Made by a program: the position numbers and the translations under genes
The notes under the pieces: generated by a model
Told to the model about the DNA's origin: nothing
Seen by the model: the letters and a program-made list of their open reading frames with translations, nothing else
Database searches by the model: none
Part shown: positions 1 to 10,425 of the stretch, piece by piece
Numbering within the stretch: the stretch's first letter is position 1
How the letters are laid out: every line of letters begins with the position of its first letter
Assembly: GCA_017893485.1 (NCBI GenBank)
Contig: CM030360.1
Span: forward strand, 144,096,697 to 144,160,696
From: Hemerocallis citrina
Taxonomy: Eukaryota > Streptophyta > Magnoliopsida > Asparagales > Asphodelaceae
DNA: 64,000 bases
Direction of reading: 5' to 3'

Positions 1-407
1 ATAAATGTGCAAATATCTTTTCTTAGCTTTGCTGTCTTTGCTGGAGGAAAATACTTGGTTAGAAATTTTTGTGCAAGTCCCTCCCAAGTAGTAATACTAC
101 CGGGTGGTAGATAATGTAGCCAAGCCTTCGCCTTATCTCGTAGGGAAAAAGAAAAGAGTCTCAGTCTAATTGCATCGTCTGATACACCGTTGTACTTGAA
201 AGTGTCACAAATTTCTAAAAAATCTGCAATGTGAGCGTAAGGATCCTCGTGTGGTAGTCCCCAAAATTGAACAGTCTGTTGAATCAATAAAATCATCTCC
301 GGTTCAATCTCAAAATCGTCAACTTCAATAACCGGCTTCTTTATGCTTGATTCATAAATTGAGGGCATAGCATAGTCTCTCAAAGGCCTATTCTCATCGT
401 TCCCCAT
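1..407 (-). CDS. gag: Gag N-terminal part of an Athila-like Ty3/gypsy retrotransposon, runs off the left edge
   Basis: An uninterrupted minus-strand frame starts at the ATG at 407-405 (MGNDENRPLRDYAMPS...) and stays open for about 135 codons to the window edge. It holds the retrotransposon Gag core: the IADFLEICDTFKYNGVSDDA stretch, then LRLFSFSLRDKAKAWL and the TTWEGLAQKFLTKYFPP helix region. These words are typical of plant gypsy Gag (structural protein of the virus-like particle). A second, degenerate copy with the same start context lies at 53875-55246. The start is supported by its position about 325 bp inside the primer-binding site at 732-750, with an A-rich leader between. No stop is visible, so this fragment may come from a younger copy than the one on the right. 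The rest of the element is outside the window. Confidence 0.85.
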   Translation of the reverse strand, partial: MGNDENRPLRDYAMPSIYESSIKKPVIEVDDFEIEPEMILLIQQTVQFWGLPHEDPYAHIADFLEICDTFKYNGVSDDAIRLRLFSFSLRDKAKAWLHYLPPGSITTWEGLAQKFLTKYFPPAKTAKLRKDICTF

Positions 408-731
408 GATAATGTACGTGTATGTCCTGAGATGTAAGTATCGAAACAGAAAAAGAAAAAAAACAGAAAAACTAAAAAAAACTAAAATAAGAAAAATAAA
501 ATAAAAAAAAAGTAAAATTTAGTCAAAGGAAAATAAAGATGTAAAATGATAATAAAATAAAAATAATTACAAAAAATCCAAATTAGCAATAATCTAGCAA
601 TTTTCAATATCAATAAAAGAATAACTTTTATTGATATTGAAACTTAAGAAAAGAAAAGAGAGACCATTTACCTATTAAAATGATGAGCCGGGAATGATAA
701 ATTATAAGTTTATTGATCCTCGTACAAGTGC
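408..731 (-). other. Untranslated leader between primer-binding site and gag
   Basis: No gene is visible. On the plus strand it is A-rich (440-560) and contains a short inverted TTGATATTGA-type repeat near 605-645. A similar A-rich stretch with the same words (AATCTAGCAATT, TATCAATAAAA) lies at 55320-55390 in the matching position of the related element. It is read as the 5' untranslated leader of the gypsy element whose Gag starts at 407. Confidence 0.6.
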
Positions 732-750
732 TTCCCCGGCAACGGCGCCA
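732..750 (-). other. Gypsy primer-binding site (Athila-type)
   Basis: The minus strand reads TGGCGCCGTTGCCGGGGAA, the primer-binding site typical of Athila-type plant gypsy elements (tRNA-Asp type). It should be followed immediately on its right by the 5' LTR. Instead the sequence runs into a copia leader, so the LTR is missing or replaced. Confidence 0.8.
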
Positions 751-1088
751 CTGCATCATATACAGTTCCGGAACCATGTATCATATACATTCATATCATA
801 TCCCAGTTTACAGATCGTGTCCAAACACCATCTGTCCATCAGTTTATATCACCATATAAACCAAACATCATGGATAACATACAAAATCGCTTACTGATCA
901 GTCATGGCAGATTGTAAAACATACCTGTATGATCAAATCACGATATATAGTATAACAGAATCATATATGATCGACATAACATATTATAATCGACATATCA
1001 TATAACCGTATCAAGGCAGATTCATAAAACATGCATACATGCATCGAATGCAGTAAACACGTAACCAAATCAGCCCCTTATACACGCA
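751..1088 (-). other. Probable copia 5' leader remnant
   Basis: No coding potential is visible. The stretch lies directly downstream (minus strand) of a copia primer-binding site and is rich in CATATCATA-like runs, as expected of an untranslated leader. It ends abruptly at the gypsy primer-binding site. A short open frame here (694-897, plus) shows no family resemblance and is discounted. Confidence 0.45.
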
Positions 1089-1100
1089 GCTCTGATACCA
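1089..1100 (-). other. Copia primer-binding site
   Basis: The minus strand reads TGGTATCAGAGC, complementary to the 3' end of initiator tRNA-Met and standard for plant Ty1/copia elements. It follows the LTR end at 1102 after one base. Confidence 0.85.
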
Positions 1101-1101
1101 A

Positions 1102-2621
1102 TGAAGGGATTCGGGGCACAAATGCAGCGAAAAAAACATAGATAAAAATCCGAAACCCTAACCCTAGGATCTGTGTACAAGACATGGCTGATTATGGAGA
1201 AATGAAATTTTACCTTTTAGGAGCTTTACGAAGGCTGAAAGATGGAGGTCCTCAATCACCACGCAACCCTTGTAGCAAGATCCGCATCTCTAAAGCAGTC
1301 CACACGAACGTCCGATCGTCCAACGATCAAGGGAGCCGGTACTAGCCGATGAAGCTTGCCTCTATCTCTCTCTCTCTCTTGCTTCTCAACAATTGGAGCG
1401 GCTAGGGTTTTCCCTCTTGCCTCTCAACAATTGGAGCGGCTAGGGTTTCTTTGGAAAACTAAGTTGCCAAAAAGATAAACCCTAAACTAATACATCTCTA
1501 TGTATTTATAAGAGAGAATGAGGTGGGCTTAACCGTAATCAGTTTGGCTTCTGTTAAGACCAATCTGATTTGGTTTTATCATTTAAATTCGAATTATACT
1601 TTAATTAATTAAGTCCAACTCAATTAATTAAATAACTAATTTCGAATCATTTAATTTAAATTCCGAATTTAAATTAAAACTCCTTTTAAACGTTCTAAGT
1701 GTGTGACCCTTTAGGTTATTATTACGTTGGCAATAATTTTATTATCTAATAATAAAATTATAAACAATGAGCGGCATCTAGTAATACATCATTGCTACCC
1801 AAGTAATAATAATAATTGGTGATTCAATTAAACCTTTCGTGACTAATGTCTCCATGTAATATAATCCTTTTAACCTTGATATTATAGATTAAACTAGAGG
1901 CATGGTTCGTGTCATCCTCTTAATAATTCAATCTTTATTTTCTTGATCGATGAGTAGACTATTCAAACAAATCAATATTTGAGCATGGCCATGCATTTCA
2001 TAGTCTCACTCAAACAAGAGGCCGATAATATCTCTCCTAAAATTAGAAGGGTTAAATTCCATGTAGATCATTCACATTTCTCACACGATTCATAATGAAC
2101 CCAATACTATCTTTATCATTACCCGATTAAAGATAACTTTTGATAGAATCAAAGTACATTAATTCTCGTGTAGAAATATAATGATTTCAGGTCAGAGGAC
2201 CATTACACCATTATCACAGTGAGATTACTTATGACACTTATTTATTTATTCCATGTTGAATCTCACAGTGGGTCTGTCCAGTACAATGTACTCTTACATT
2301 TACCTATGTATTGATTTTAGTATCTCTATACTAATGACCCATGAGAGGTGGTCATCAATCAATCAACATACTACTCTCAATGTATTATTACTGTCCTAAT
2401 AATAATAATACTCGACTAGGGACATTTAAGATTATTATACTATATATAATCTCATGTTCATATAGTTCGTATTAATAATTTAAGGACATTTATCATGCTA
2501 ACATTTATAACGCAGTAAATACGAAGCATAATAAATTATTAATCTAATCAAATAGAATATAATGTCAATAATACTGATTACATGATATCATTGTATTGCC
2601 TCTAGGGCACCTACACTAACA
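1102..2621 (-). mobile_element. Ty1/copia 5' LTR (about 1.5 kb)
   Basis: On the minus strand the LTR begins TGTTAGTGTAGGTGCCCTAG and ends ...CCCTTCA just before a tRNA-Met primer-binding site. A relative of the same family is the solo LTR at 33604-35117: both end, in plus orientation, in CTCTAGGGCA...ACACYAACA, and share blocks such as AAGTGTGTGAC and the GAGCRGYATCTAG region. The right end abuts chromovirus pol at 2622, so the element jumped into that gene. The internal region and 3' LTR are absent from the window. TATGA directly after the LTR is the likely target site, but its partner cannot be seen. Confidence 0.8.
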
Positions 2622-4268
2622 TATGAGACAAAAGCGATGGTTGGAATTGATGGCGGATTATGATATCAGTTTGCAGTATCACCCTGGAAAGTTTAATTCG
2701 GTACCTGATGCTTTGAGCTAAAGACCTGTTGCTATGGTCCTTACTGAGCAGAAGGAACTTATGGAAGCTATGAGGAGGTTGGAATTGGATGTGATATTGT
2801 CTGGTTCTGAGCAGAGTTGTAGGGTGCTTCGGTTGCAGTCGTCTTTGGTAGATCAGATTAAGGAGGCACAGTCTGGTAATGTGCAATTGCAGAAGTTTCG
2901 AGCTGAAGTTGAGGCTAGTTCGAGAGCAGATTTGGTGATTCATGAGGATGGATCTCTCCGTTTTGGGGCTAGTCTTTGTGTTCCGGAGGGAGATGTCAGG
3001 CAGAAGTTACTTGGAGAAGCTCACCATTTATAGTACTGTATTCATCATGGTGGTACGAAGATGTATCGGGATTTGAAGTTGCATTTCTGGTGGCAAGGCA
3101 TGAAGAGAGATGTTGCAAGATTTGTTTTGCAGTGTCTGATCTGTCAGCAAGTGAAAGCAGAACATTAGAGGACTGTTGGACTTCTTCAACCGCTTCCTAT
3201 TCCGGAGTGGAAGTGGGATAATATCACTATGGATTTCGTGACTGCTTTGCCTAGAAGTCCAAAGGGTCACAATGCCATCTGGGTGATTGTGGATCGCTTG
3301 ACAAAGAGTACTCATTTCATCCCTTTTAGAGTTGGTCAGTTTACATATAGCATAGCAGAAGGTATATGCAGGAGATTGTGAGATTACATGATGTTCCTGT
3401 CAGTATTATATCAGACCGAGATACTAGATTCAGATCTAAATTTTGGGAAAGTCTTCATTCCAGTCTTGGGAGTAAGCTGAAGTTCAGTACTGCATTCCAC
3501 ATGCAAACAGATGGTCAATCGGAGAGGGCTATTCAGACCTTGGAGGATATATTGAGGTCCCGTGTGCTTCAGTTTGGAGGATCTTGGGAAGATCATCTAC
3601 ACTTGGTGGAGTTTGCAAACAATAATAGCTACCAAGCTAGTCTTCAGGCAGCTCCGTATGAAGTCTTGTATGGTCATAAGTGTAGATCACCAGTGTGCTG
3701 GGATGACATTGGTGAGAGGAAACTTTTGGGGCCAGAGTTGATCATGAAGACTGTTGATACAGTGGTTAAAATCAGGAAGCATTTGCAAGCCGCATAGGAC
3801 AGATAGAGAAAATGGGCAGACATGCACAGGTGACCGTTAGAGTTCGAAGTGGGTGATCATGTGTTCCTCAAGGTGTCTCCATGGAAAGGTGTGATTCATT
3901 TTGGTGGTGGGGGCAAGTTAGGCCCTAGATTTATTGGTCCGTTCGATATGGTGGAGCGAGTAAGCAAGGTGGCCTATAGACTCGCATTGCTGCCAGTTCT
4001 TTCTGGAGTACATGACGTCTTTTATGTTTCTCAGCTCAGAAAGTATGTTCGAGATGATAGTCATGTTATTGACTATTCGGAGTTGTCGGTTCGACCAGAT
4101 TTGTCTTGTGAGATTCATCCAGTTTTGATTGTGGACCAGAGGGAGAAGATTTTGAAGAAGAATGTTATCAAGTTGGTTCGTGTTGCTTGGAATCCTCACT
4201 CGCCTGGTGAGTCAACTTGGGAGCTTGAAAGTGTGATTCGGAAGAGATTTCCCCATCTTTTTGAGTAG
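2622..4268 (+). pseudogene. pol: Chromovirus (Tekay/Del-like gypsy) pol remnant: RNase H tail, integrase, chromodomain
   Basis: Reading plus, the fragment opens inside the RNase H end ([24 protein letters not shown]). It continues with the integrase zinc finger (HHGGTKMYRDLK... CLICQQVKAEH), the core ([54 protein letters not shown]) and a C-terminal chromodomain (VLIVDQREKILKKN ... ESTWELE ... FPHLFE). The chromodomain marks a chromovirus, most like the Tekay/Del lineage. It is broken: stops near 2719, 3031 and 3166, a frameshift near 3355, and a stop and frameshift near 3795-3850. The 5' part was cut off by the copia LTR at 2621. Downstream are the polypurine-type stretch around 4320-4350 and the 3' LTR. 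Confidence 0.9.
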
Positions 4269-4349
4269 TTCTTGTTCTTTTCTTTTCTTAAGGGTTACCC
4301 TACTACCACTTGCTTAAATTTCGAAGACGAAATTTTATTGTAAGGTGGG

Positions 4350-7300
4350 TGAGATTATAACTACCGTTCCCGCTATTTTTTATTTTTCCCCTTTTGTAAT
4401 ATTTTATTTGTAATTGAATAAAATACTCTATTTTGTTTCTTGATTATTTCAATTTAATCTTGTTCATGAAATTCTTCGTTATTCGTGATTGAGCCATTCT
4501 TGTGATCCCATCTTCTTCTATTTAATTGTGGACATTTTTATTTGAGTCCTACTGATTTGGATCTATCTCTTATTGAACCCTAAAACCCAATTTCAATTGT
4601 TCTTGCCCCAAATTCACTGTTATTGGACCCTAATTCACCAACCCAGTACCCTAATTGTACCCTATAAATACAACTCTACTGCAAATCCTAAAACTGTGCA
4701 ATTTCGAAACCCTAGCCGCTTAATCTTTCTCTTCCCCTCTCTCCTCGCCGTTATCTCTCTTCCGGAGTTTGCCCACCCAAATCACCAAGACCCATCGCTG
4801 ACTTTGTCTTCTCCCGCCATGCCCTATCACCGGCGACCTCCCCTCGCTACCACTCCATCCCGGCGTTGCCTCCTAGTGCCGCCAGCCAAAAACCCCAAAC
4901 CCCCGACCTCCTTCCCTGCCTTGACGTCAACGACAGAACCCAGGGCCCCATTCCTCCCTATTTCGATCATCGACCACAGCTGCCAGTGCCAACCCCCGTG
5001 CGTCGCTTGACCTTGACCGCCGACGCCGCCCTCTAATCGCCAGCGCCGCCACCGCCGTGGACGGCCCTTGCCGTCGTGGCTGATTGCTGCCTTGTTGCTG
5101 TCTCTTTGAGTTGCTGAGTTCTCTTGCTGTTATTGCTTTGGGATCTTATTGCACGTGTTATAATTTGCTAGTTCATGGGTTCGTTGCTTCAGGATCCTTA
5201 TTCTGTAATTCTTGGTATTCATTTTCACCATTTATAAGGCAAGTCACCGTCCTCTTGAATTGTTAATTGTATCAAATTCAAGTTTTGTTGAAATTCTTGC
5301 AAGTAGATCCTATTCGTTATCATATAACTGTATTGATTATCTTCGTTGGGTCTATTGAGGATTTACACGAGCTAACCCCAATATTCTTGACATCGTGCCA
5401 ATTTTGACTCTAAAGATTGGATCTTTCATGCATTCATGTATAATTGATAATTGGGTTAACCGTATAATCATGGGACAAATAAATTATTGCAGAAATAATT
5501 GTTAGGTTGTATGTTTGGTTGTTTGATTGTTGTTGGTTGATTGTTTGTTGTTTGATCGATGATAATTTAGTATATGCATATGATTTTAGTCTTATTCATC
5601 ATGTTATTGCACCCATCATATTTATTACACAATTTATTGACTAAAGATCAATACCCATCATGTTTAATTAATTTATTTCAAGAAAACTACCCAAAATCCT
5701 GTATATTGCTTGCTGACCTGTATGTTGATTGCTATTTTTGAACCAGTAAATGATCTTAAAATGAATTACTTTCTGAATATGAATTGTAGCCTTATCCATC
5801 TAGTTTCCAGAACATCTTGATTTTCTAAATTCCGAGTTGTGTAGTAAAGGTTATGTCCGTTTTACTACAGCTGTGTTTTTTAATTCCAGATTTTCAGATT
5901 CTTGTATCTTTCATATTTAAACAGTGAAAAGACTGATCAAATGATAAAATTTTACTCTGAAAAATTCCAGATTATTTCTTAACAATTTTAGGAGTCTATA
6001 AAATATTTTTAATGAATTTATTATTGAGTTTTTACTATTTCTAAAATTATAATAATATAATGTCAAAATTCTGCATAAACATGAAATTTGTAAAGAATAG
6101 TGTGATTGACCTAGCTACCGATGTCGGATTTTGAACTTTAAATATGCGTTGAAACTGTGCGGGAGTCTAGTTTCTAGAATTTCTGACGGATTCACTTTTC
6201 GGTTTCTCGGGAAACTGCATTTTTTTACAGACTACTCTTGCTGTGCAGAATTTCACTTTTTATTCCTATATCGTAATATTGCATGAATTAATGTATATAT
6301 ATTGCATTGCATGATTCCGATGAGTTATTGTTATCATTATAATTGTCGTATTCCATGTTACCATCCTATTGTTCCCCTATTGATACTATCGTTCATCGAA
6401 ATATCCATTGATTGCATATTGTATTGTTGCATTGATAAATAATTAATAAGCCTGGGTTAAAGGGTGATTTGGGTAGTGAACAAAGTAGTGACTGTACTTG
6501 GAGGAGGGGCCCGTGTTTCCCTAATTACCGTTCCGGTTATTGTTTTATCGTGTGATTGTGGTTACGACGGTAACCCAATCTATCATGTACCGTATCATTA
6601 CCGATGACCGTATCGTACACCGAAAGGTAAATAATGTTTACTGTTGCCAAGTACATGATCTACCAAGTACACCACTTAAGTCTAAACGAAATTGATTGTA
6701 TGCATCGAACCTGTAGAATGGGATGTAGTAGTACATGCATTAGTTAGGATTAAAATGATTAATAGACTTAAGAATTGACACATCACCGATATTGCATATT
6801 GTTCCTCATTGTTTCTATTGATATCAAATATTGGCTAAGTATTACCTTTATTGGTCATTGAGTACTGTTACCGAATATTGCATCATGTTTATAGTCATTG
6901 TACCGATTATCATGATATCGATTATTGTTATTGTCCCGTGTTATTGATTCCTATTGATCCTTGCTTCATTGTTATACTGTTATTCCATTGTTCCTTACTT
7001 TCTCTACTTGCTGTCCATGACTTGCTCTAAGGGTAATTTTTTTTCTTTTTTTAGATGAAGTGTATACAGGTAATGAAGGAGAATTGCCTGCTGGGATTGG
7101 AGAACAGACATTCTAAAGACTTAATGTTTTTCAATTTCTTATTGCTTTAATGAACTTATTGTATTGAGACTTGTTACTGTTGTATTGGGATTTATTATTG
7201 TTTTGGGCTTATGTCCCAGATTTTTTTATTGTTTTCAGATGTTGGATTATTATTGTATTTGCATACTTTATATTGTTTCATTCCAAGTATTATTGTTATG

Positions 7301-8307
7301 AGATTATTATTGTCTGCGCAATTGTTCTGTATTGATTATATTGTTGAGTTGATCGGATAAACAGCTTAAGGGTAACGTTAGTCATTCGCTGGACCAATTT
7401 CATGTACTCGTATTGCATATTTTTGGGACAATAGTACACCGAACCGCAAAAAAAAGGGTACAGTTATACGCAAATTGGTGAAATATGAGTATAGTTTAGT
7501 GAAATTTACCCACTTGAGATTATTGACCTTAAAGACATTAACTTGGCTCCAAATGGAGCGGGTTAGTTGGAGCCCACTCAACATTACCTTATGGAGGGTG
7601 TACCAAGTTGAATGACTTTCTGTTGGCCCTAGAGTCTCTTGGTATTGGAGAGAAGTCTCCGAGGCCCACGACCCTTCTTTAATGTACCCCTTCATTTATT
7701 GAAATATCATTCCACTAAAATTTGATGGAATAGATGGTGAGGGAAGCATTCCCTTTAGGGGCTTTTCCTGAATTTGTATATGTTAACTTCATAACAACGA
7801 ATCTCGAAGGTGAAACCTAGAGGAGGACCCCAAAATTAACCCTCAAATTCCATTTTGGGTAGGCTCTATATGAAGCTTAGATATCTCAAGCTACTCATCA
7901 TTTTGGGGTAGGCGTCGCATTGGTTCTGATAGCGGGGCCTGGGATAGAAGATTCTATATTTTAGACTAACCTTTAGAGGGACTCACCCACCGCGGTTTGG
8001 AGGATAAAGCACAACTCAGATCTATTTATTCTTGTGCCCGATGACTAATGATGTTATGTTATTTAAAAAAATACTTGCTGAACAGATTCTGACTGTTGCT
8101 ACCAATTGTTGTTTCAGCAACGCTGAGGTATAATCCAGAGTCCATTTGTTTATTGACTGCTACCGGAGTAAGGCAATTGGGTTGAAGTCCTCTGGGACCT
8201 ACGATGTAGCAAACAACTTTTTCTAACTAGGATTTGTGTGGGTTAATGATAGATTTCATAATCATAGACGTAACATGAGAGAGTCTTGGTTCATCTCAAT
8301 CACAACA
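4350..8307 (+). mobile_element. 3' LTR of the chromovirus element (about 3.9 kb)
   Basis: It follows the integrase-chromodomain stop (4268) and a short segment with the words GACGAAATTTTATTG and TAAGGTGGG, the usual pre-LTR context of Del/Tekay elements. It runs as non-coding DNA with Pol II-like signals (TATA at 4662) and a C-rich transcribed part (4700-5050), and ends near CACAACA at 8301-8307, where a different repeat begins. Long LTRs of 3-4 kb are normal for this lineage. No second LTR is in the window, so both borders are inferred. Open frames inside (4573-5010, 7378-7695) resemble no known protein. Confidence 0.6.
4662..4670 (+). promoter_or_regulatory. Candidate LTR TATA box
   Basis: CTATAAATA preceded by CCAAC/ACCCTAATT words and followed 30-40 bp later by a CCTAGCCGC-type leader. 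The position fits the U3/R boundary of the long LTR. The inference rests on motif and context only. Confidence 0.5.
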
Positions 8308-8309
8308 AT

Positions 8310-8960
8310 AATTAGGGCCGTTTGGTTATATAGAAATAATTTTCATTTTTGTTACACATGTAAAGATGCTATGTAAAGTTTATACTCGCTATCTTAGATA
8401 GCGAGTGTGTTTGTACCACACTCGCTATCTTAGATAGAGAGTGTCAATTGGGGAGTTTTTTAAAGACAAGACTCGCTATTTCGAGTTCTCACTTCACTTC
8501 TCTCTTTTAATTCACTCTCTCAATTTCGAAAGAAACCCAAAACCCTAGCCTCCCAAATTCGTTATTTCACCAATAAAATTTATCCAAAATCTATTGGAGA
8601 GTTTTTGCGGGTGGAGCACGAATTTGGAAGCCAGGGTTTCGGACTTGGGTTTCGGATTTGGGAGAGAGAGTGTAGAGAGAGATAATTGAAGAAAAGAATG
8701 AGACAACAAGTTTGGGTTTATAAAAATTCCCAATTAACACTCGCTGTGTGAGACTTCGAGTGTGGTATAAACACACTCATTGTCTCAGACAGCGAGTCTA
8801 AATCAAGCATTTTTCGAGTTTTTCTTAAATTTAGACTCACTATCTCAGATAGCGAGGGTATTTTCACCAAACTCGTTATCGGAGATAGTGAGTGGGTCAT
8901 TTTGGTAATTAGTTTTGAAAGAGGGTCAGTTTGATAAATATTTCTCTCCCTCCCCCGCCT
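8310..8960. repeat. Palindrome array 1 (ACTCGCTATCT-type units)
   Basis: A 23-nt unit made of ACTCGCTATCT, one central base and the reverse complement recurs, perfect at 8384-8406. Close or partial copies lie near 8417, 8467, 8740, 8775, 8832 and 8870. The middle (8480-8730) carries pyrimidine-rich ordinary DNA. The right border reads GGTCATTTTGGTAATTAG then GTCAGTTTGATAAATATTT, words found at both borders of the larger array at 21920-22840. Short open frames here are by-products of the repeats. Confidence 0.8.
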
Positions 8961-9017
8961 TAACTTTACCATCGGCTACTTTTAAAATTAACTACTATTT
9001 TCTTTGTTTAATATGCA

Positions 9018-9368
9018 CTAGTAATCTGCACGTGCGATGCATGTTCTAATTAATTTTATTTATATAGTAAATAATAAGACCTGGTCTGGCCTCAACCCTG
9101 AGACCTTCTTTAATCATTATATACTCTTTACAAATTACCTATAGTGGCACAAACTTTTATTTTATATGAGTGACACTTTTGTAAATAATTATATCGTAAA
9201 TAAATTTAAACTTTAAGGGTATTATGGTAACTAATAACAGTTGAGTAAATGAATGATTAATATAACTCCCACTTAAAAATGAATGATTGAAATTAGATGG
9301 TTGAATGTTTACAAATTATAGGTTGTATACAAATAACAATTCCAACTCTCCACTCATAATATTAGAGA
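9018..9368 (-). mobile_element. Short non-autonomous Helitron, family B
   Basis: On the minus strand it begins TCTCTAATATTATGAG and ends with the near-hairpin ATGCATCGCACGTGCA and then ATTACTAG before a host T, the Helitron signature. It is an inverted relative of 18481-18832: shared blocks include GGGTATTATGGTAACTA, ATAAATTT and GACACTTTTGTAAATAATTAT on the plus strand. It has no coding capacity. The 5' boundary is certain only to 1-2 bases. Confidence 0.75.
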
Positions 9369-10066
9369 ATAGGGATTAGAGATAATTCCCCGTTCAGTCT
9401 CAATTTTTCTTAGCGTAGTTTTGTTTTTTTGTTATTGAAAAAATTGTTACAGTTTATGGTACTTTCTTGAAATTAAATAAAAGTATGAGGTAGATAATTA
9501 TTCAGGTTTTGAATAAAAATGAAAGATTGGAGGAGTTACTCATATTATAGTTTAAGGTAGTTAGTTTAATATATTCCAAAGTTTAGGGTAGTAATTATGC
9601 TATATACTTAGCCTAACAGAGAAAAAGTGCAAAGCATATGAAATAAGATTTTTTTTATACCAAACTGACATATGGTATTTATATTTAAAAAAATATAGGC
9701 AAGAAGGATGTTGATGATGATCTTGATTACACAAGCAATAAATGAGGAATGTGGATGATGATAAACATTGTTAAAGAGAGAACTCATCCTCCTCTTCCTT
9801 ACAAGGAACCCCGTCATCTTCCTCCTCAAAATGAGAAACCCTGTTGGCTTATATATAGGTGGGGTGATATATGTTATCCTCCTTTCCGGTGCATTCTCAA
9901 GATAAATTTGCTAGTGAACACTTCAAGAAGTACCTCAAGGAATTGTATGACTCTCGTGTAACTTTATCTAAGATCATCTGTAGTCGTTCAAACCCAAATT
10001 TTGAATATTTAGTATATAAGAAATATTTTTTTTGGTTTGTGCTGCAGTCGTTCAAACCCAAATATT
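9369..10066. other. Non-coding DNA, no feature recognised
   Basis: AT-rich sequence with no convincing gene. A roughly 20-bp motif (GTCGTTCAAACCCAAAT) occurs twice, near 9984 and 10048, just left of the Harbinger element. The open frames 9608-9829 (minus) and 9749-10083 (plus) look like chance. Confidence 0.5.
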
Positions 10067-10425
10067 TAGTGTGTTTGGTTTAGTGTTTTTTTTTTTCCTT
10101 TTTCTAAAAAACCAAACGGTGTTTGGTTAGGTCCGTTTCTGAAATTTTTTTTTCAGAAAAGAGTTCTGAGCTCTTTTCCTACTCTCTTCTGTCTCTTCAC
10201 GTGGCTTGTTTCTTCTTTACTCCAACCCGTCTTCACTTCACCTCATTCCTCCCTTCTCGATTTTAGAAAAACAAACCAGATCTGAGTGAATCTCCAGCCA
10301 AAATCAACAAATTTTCACTTATTAAGCCCCAAATCTACTCCACCTTGTTGATTCTCTGTCGCTAGCGGAGAGCATACTACTCTCGATTAGTTGATTTGGT
10401 GGATTGAGTGATCGATTTAGGGTTA

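Noticed and set aside
4573..5010. 145-codon plus-strand frame rich in Pro and Ser
   Set aside because: Lies in the transcribed C-rich part of an LTR just after a TATA box; no domain.
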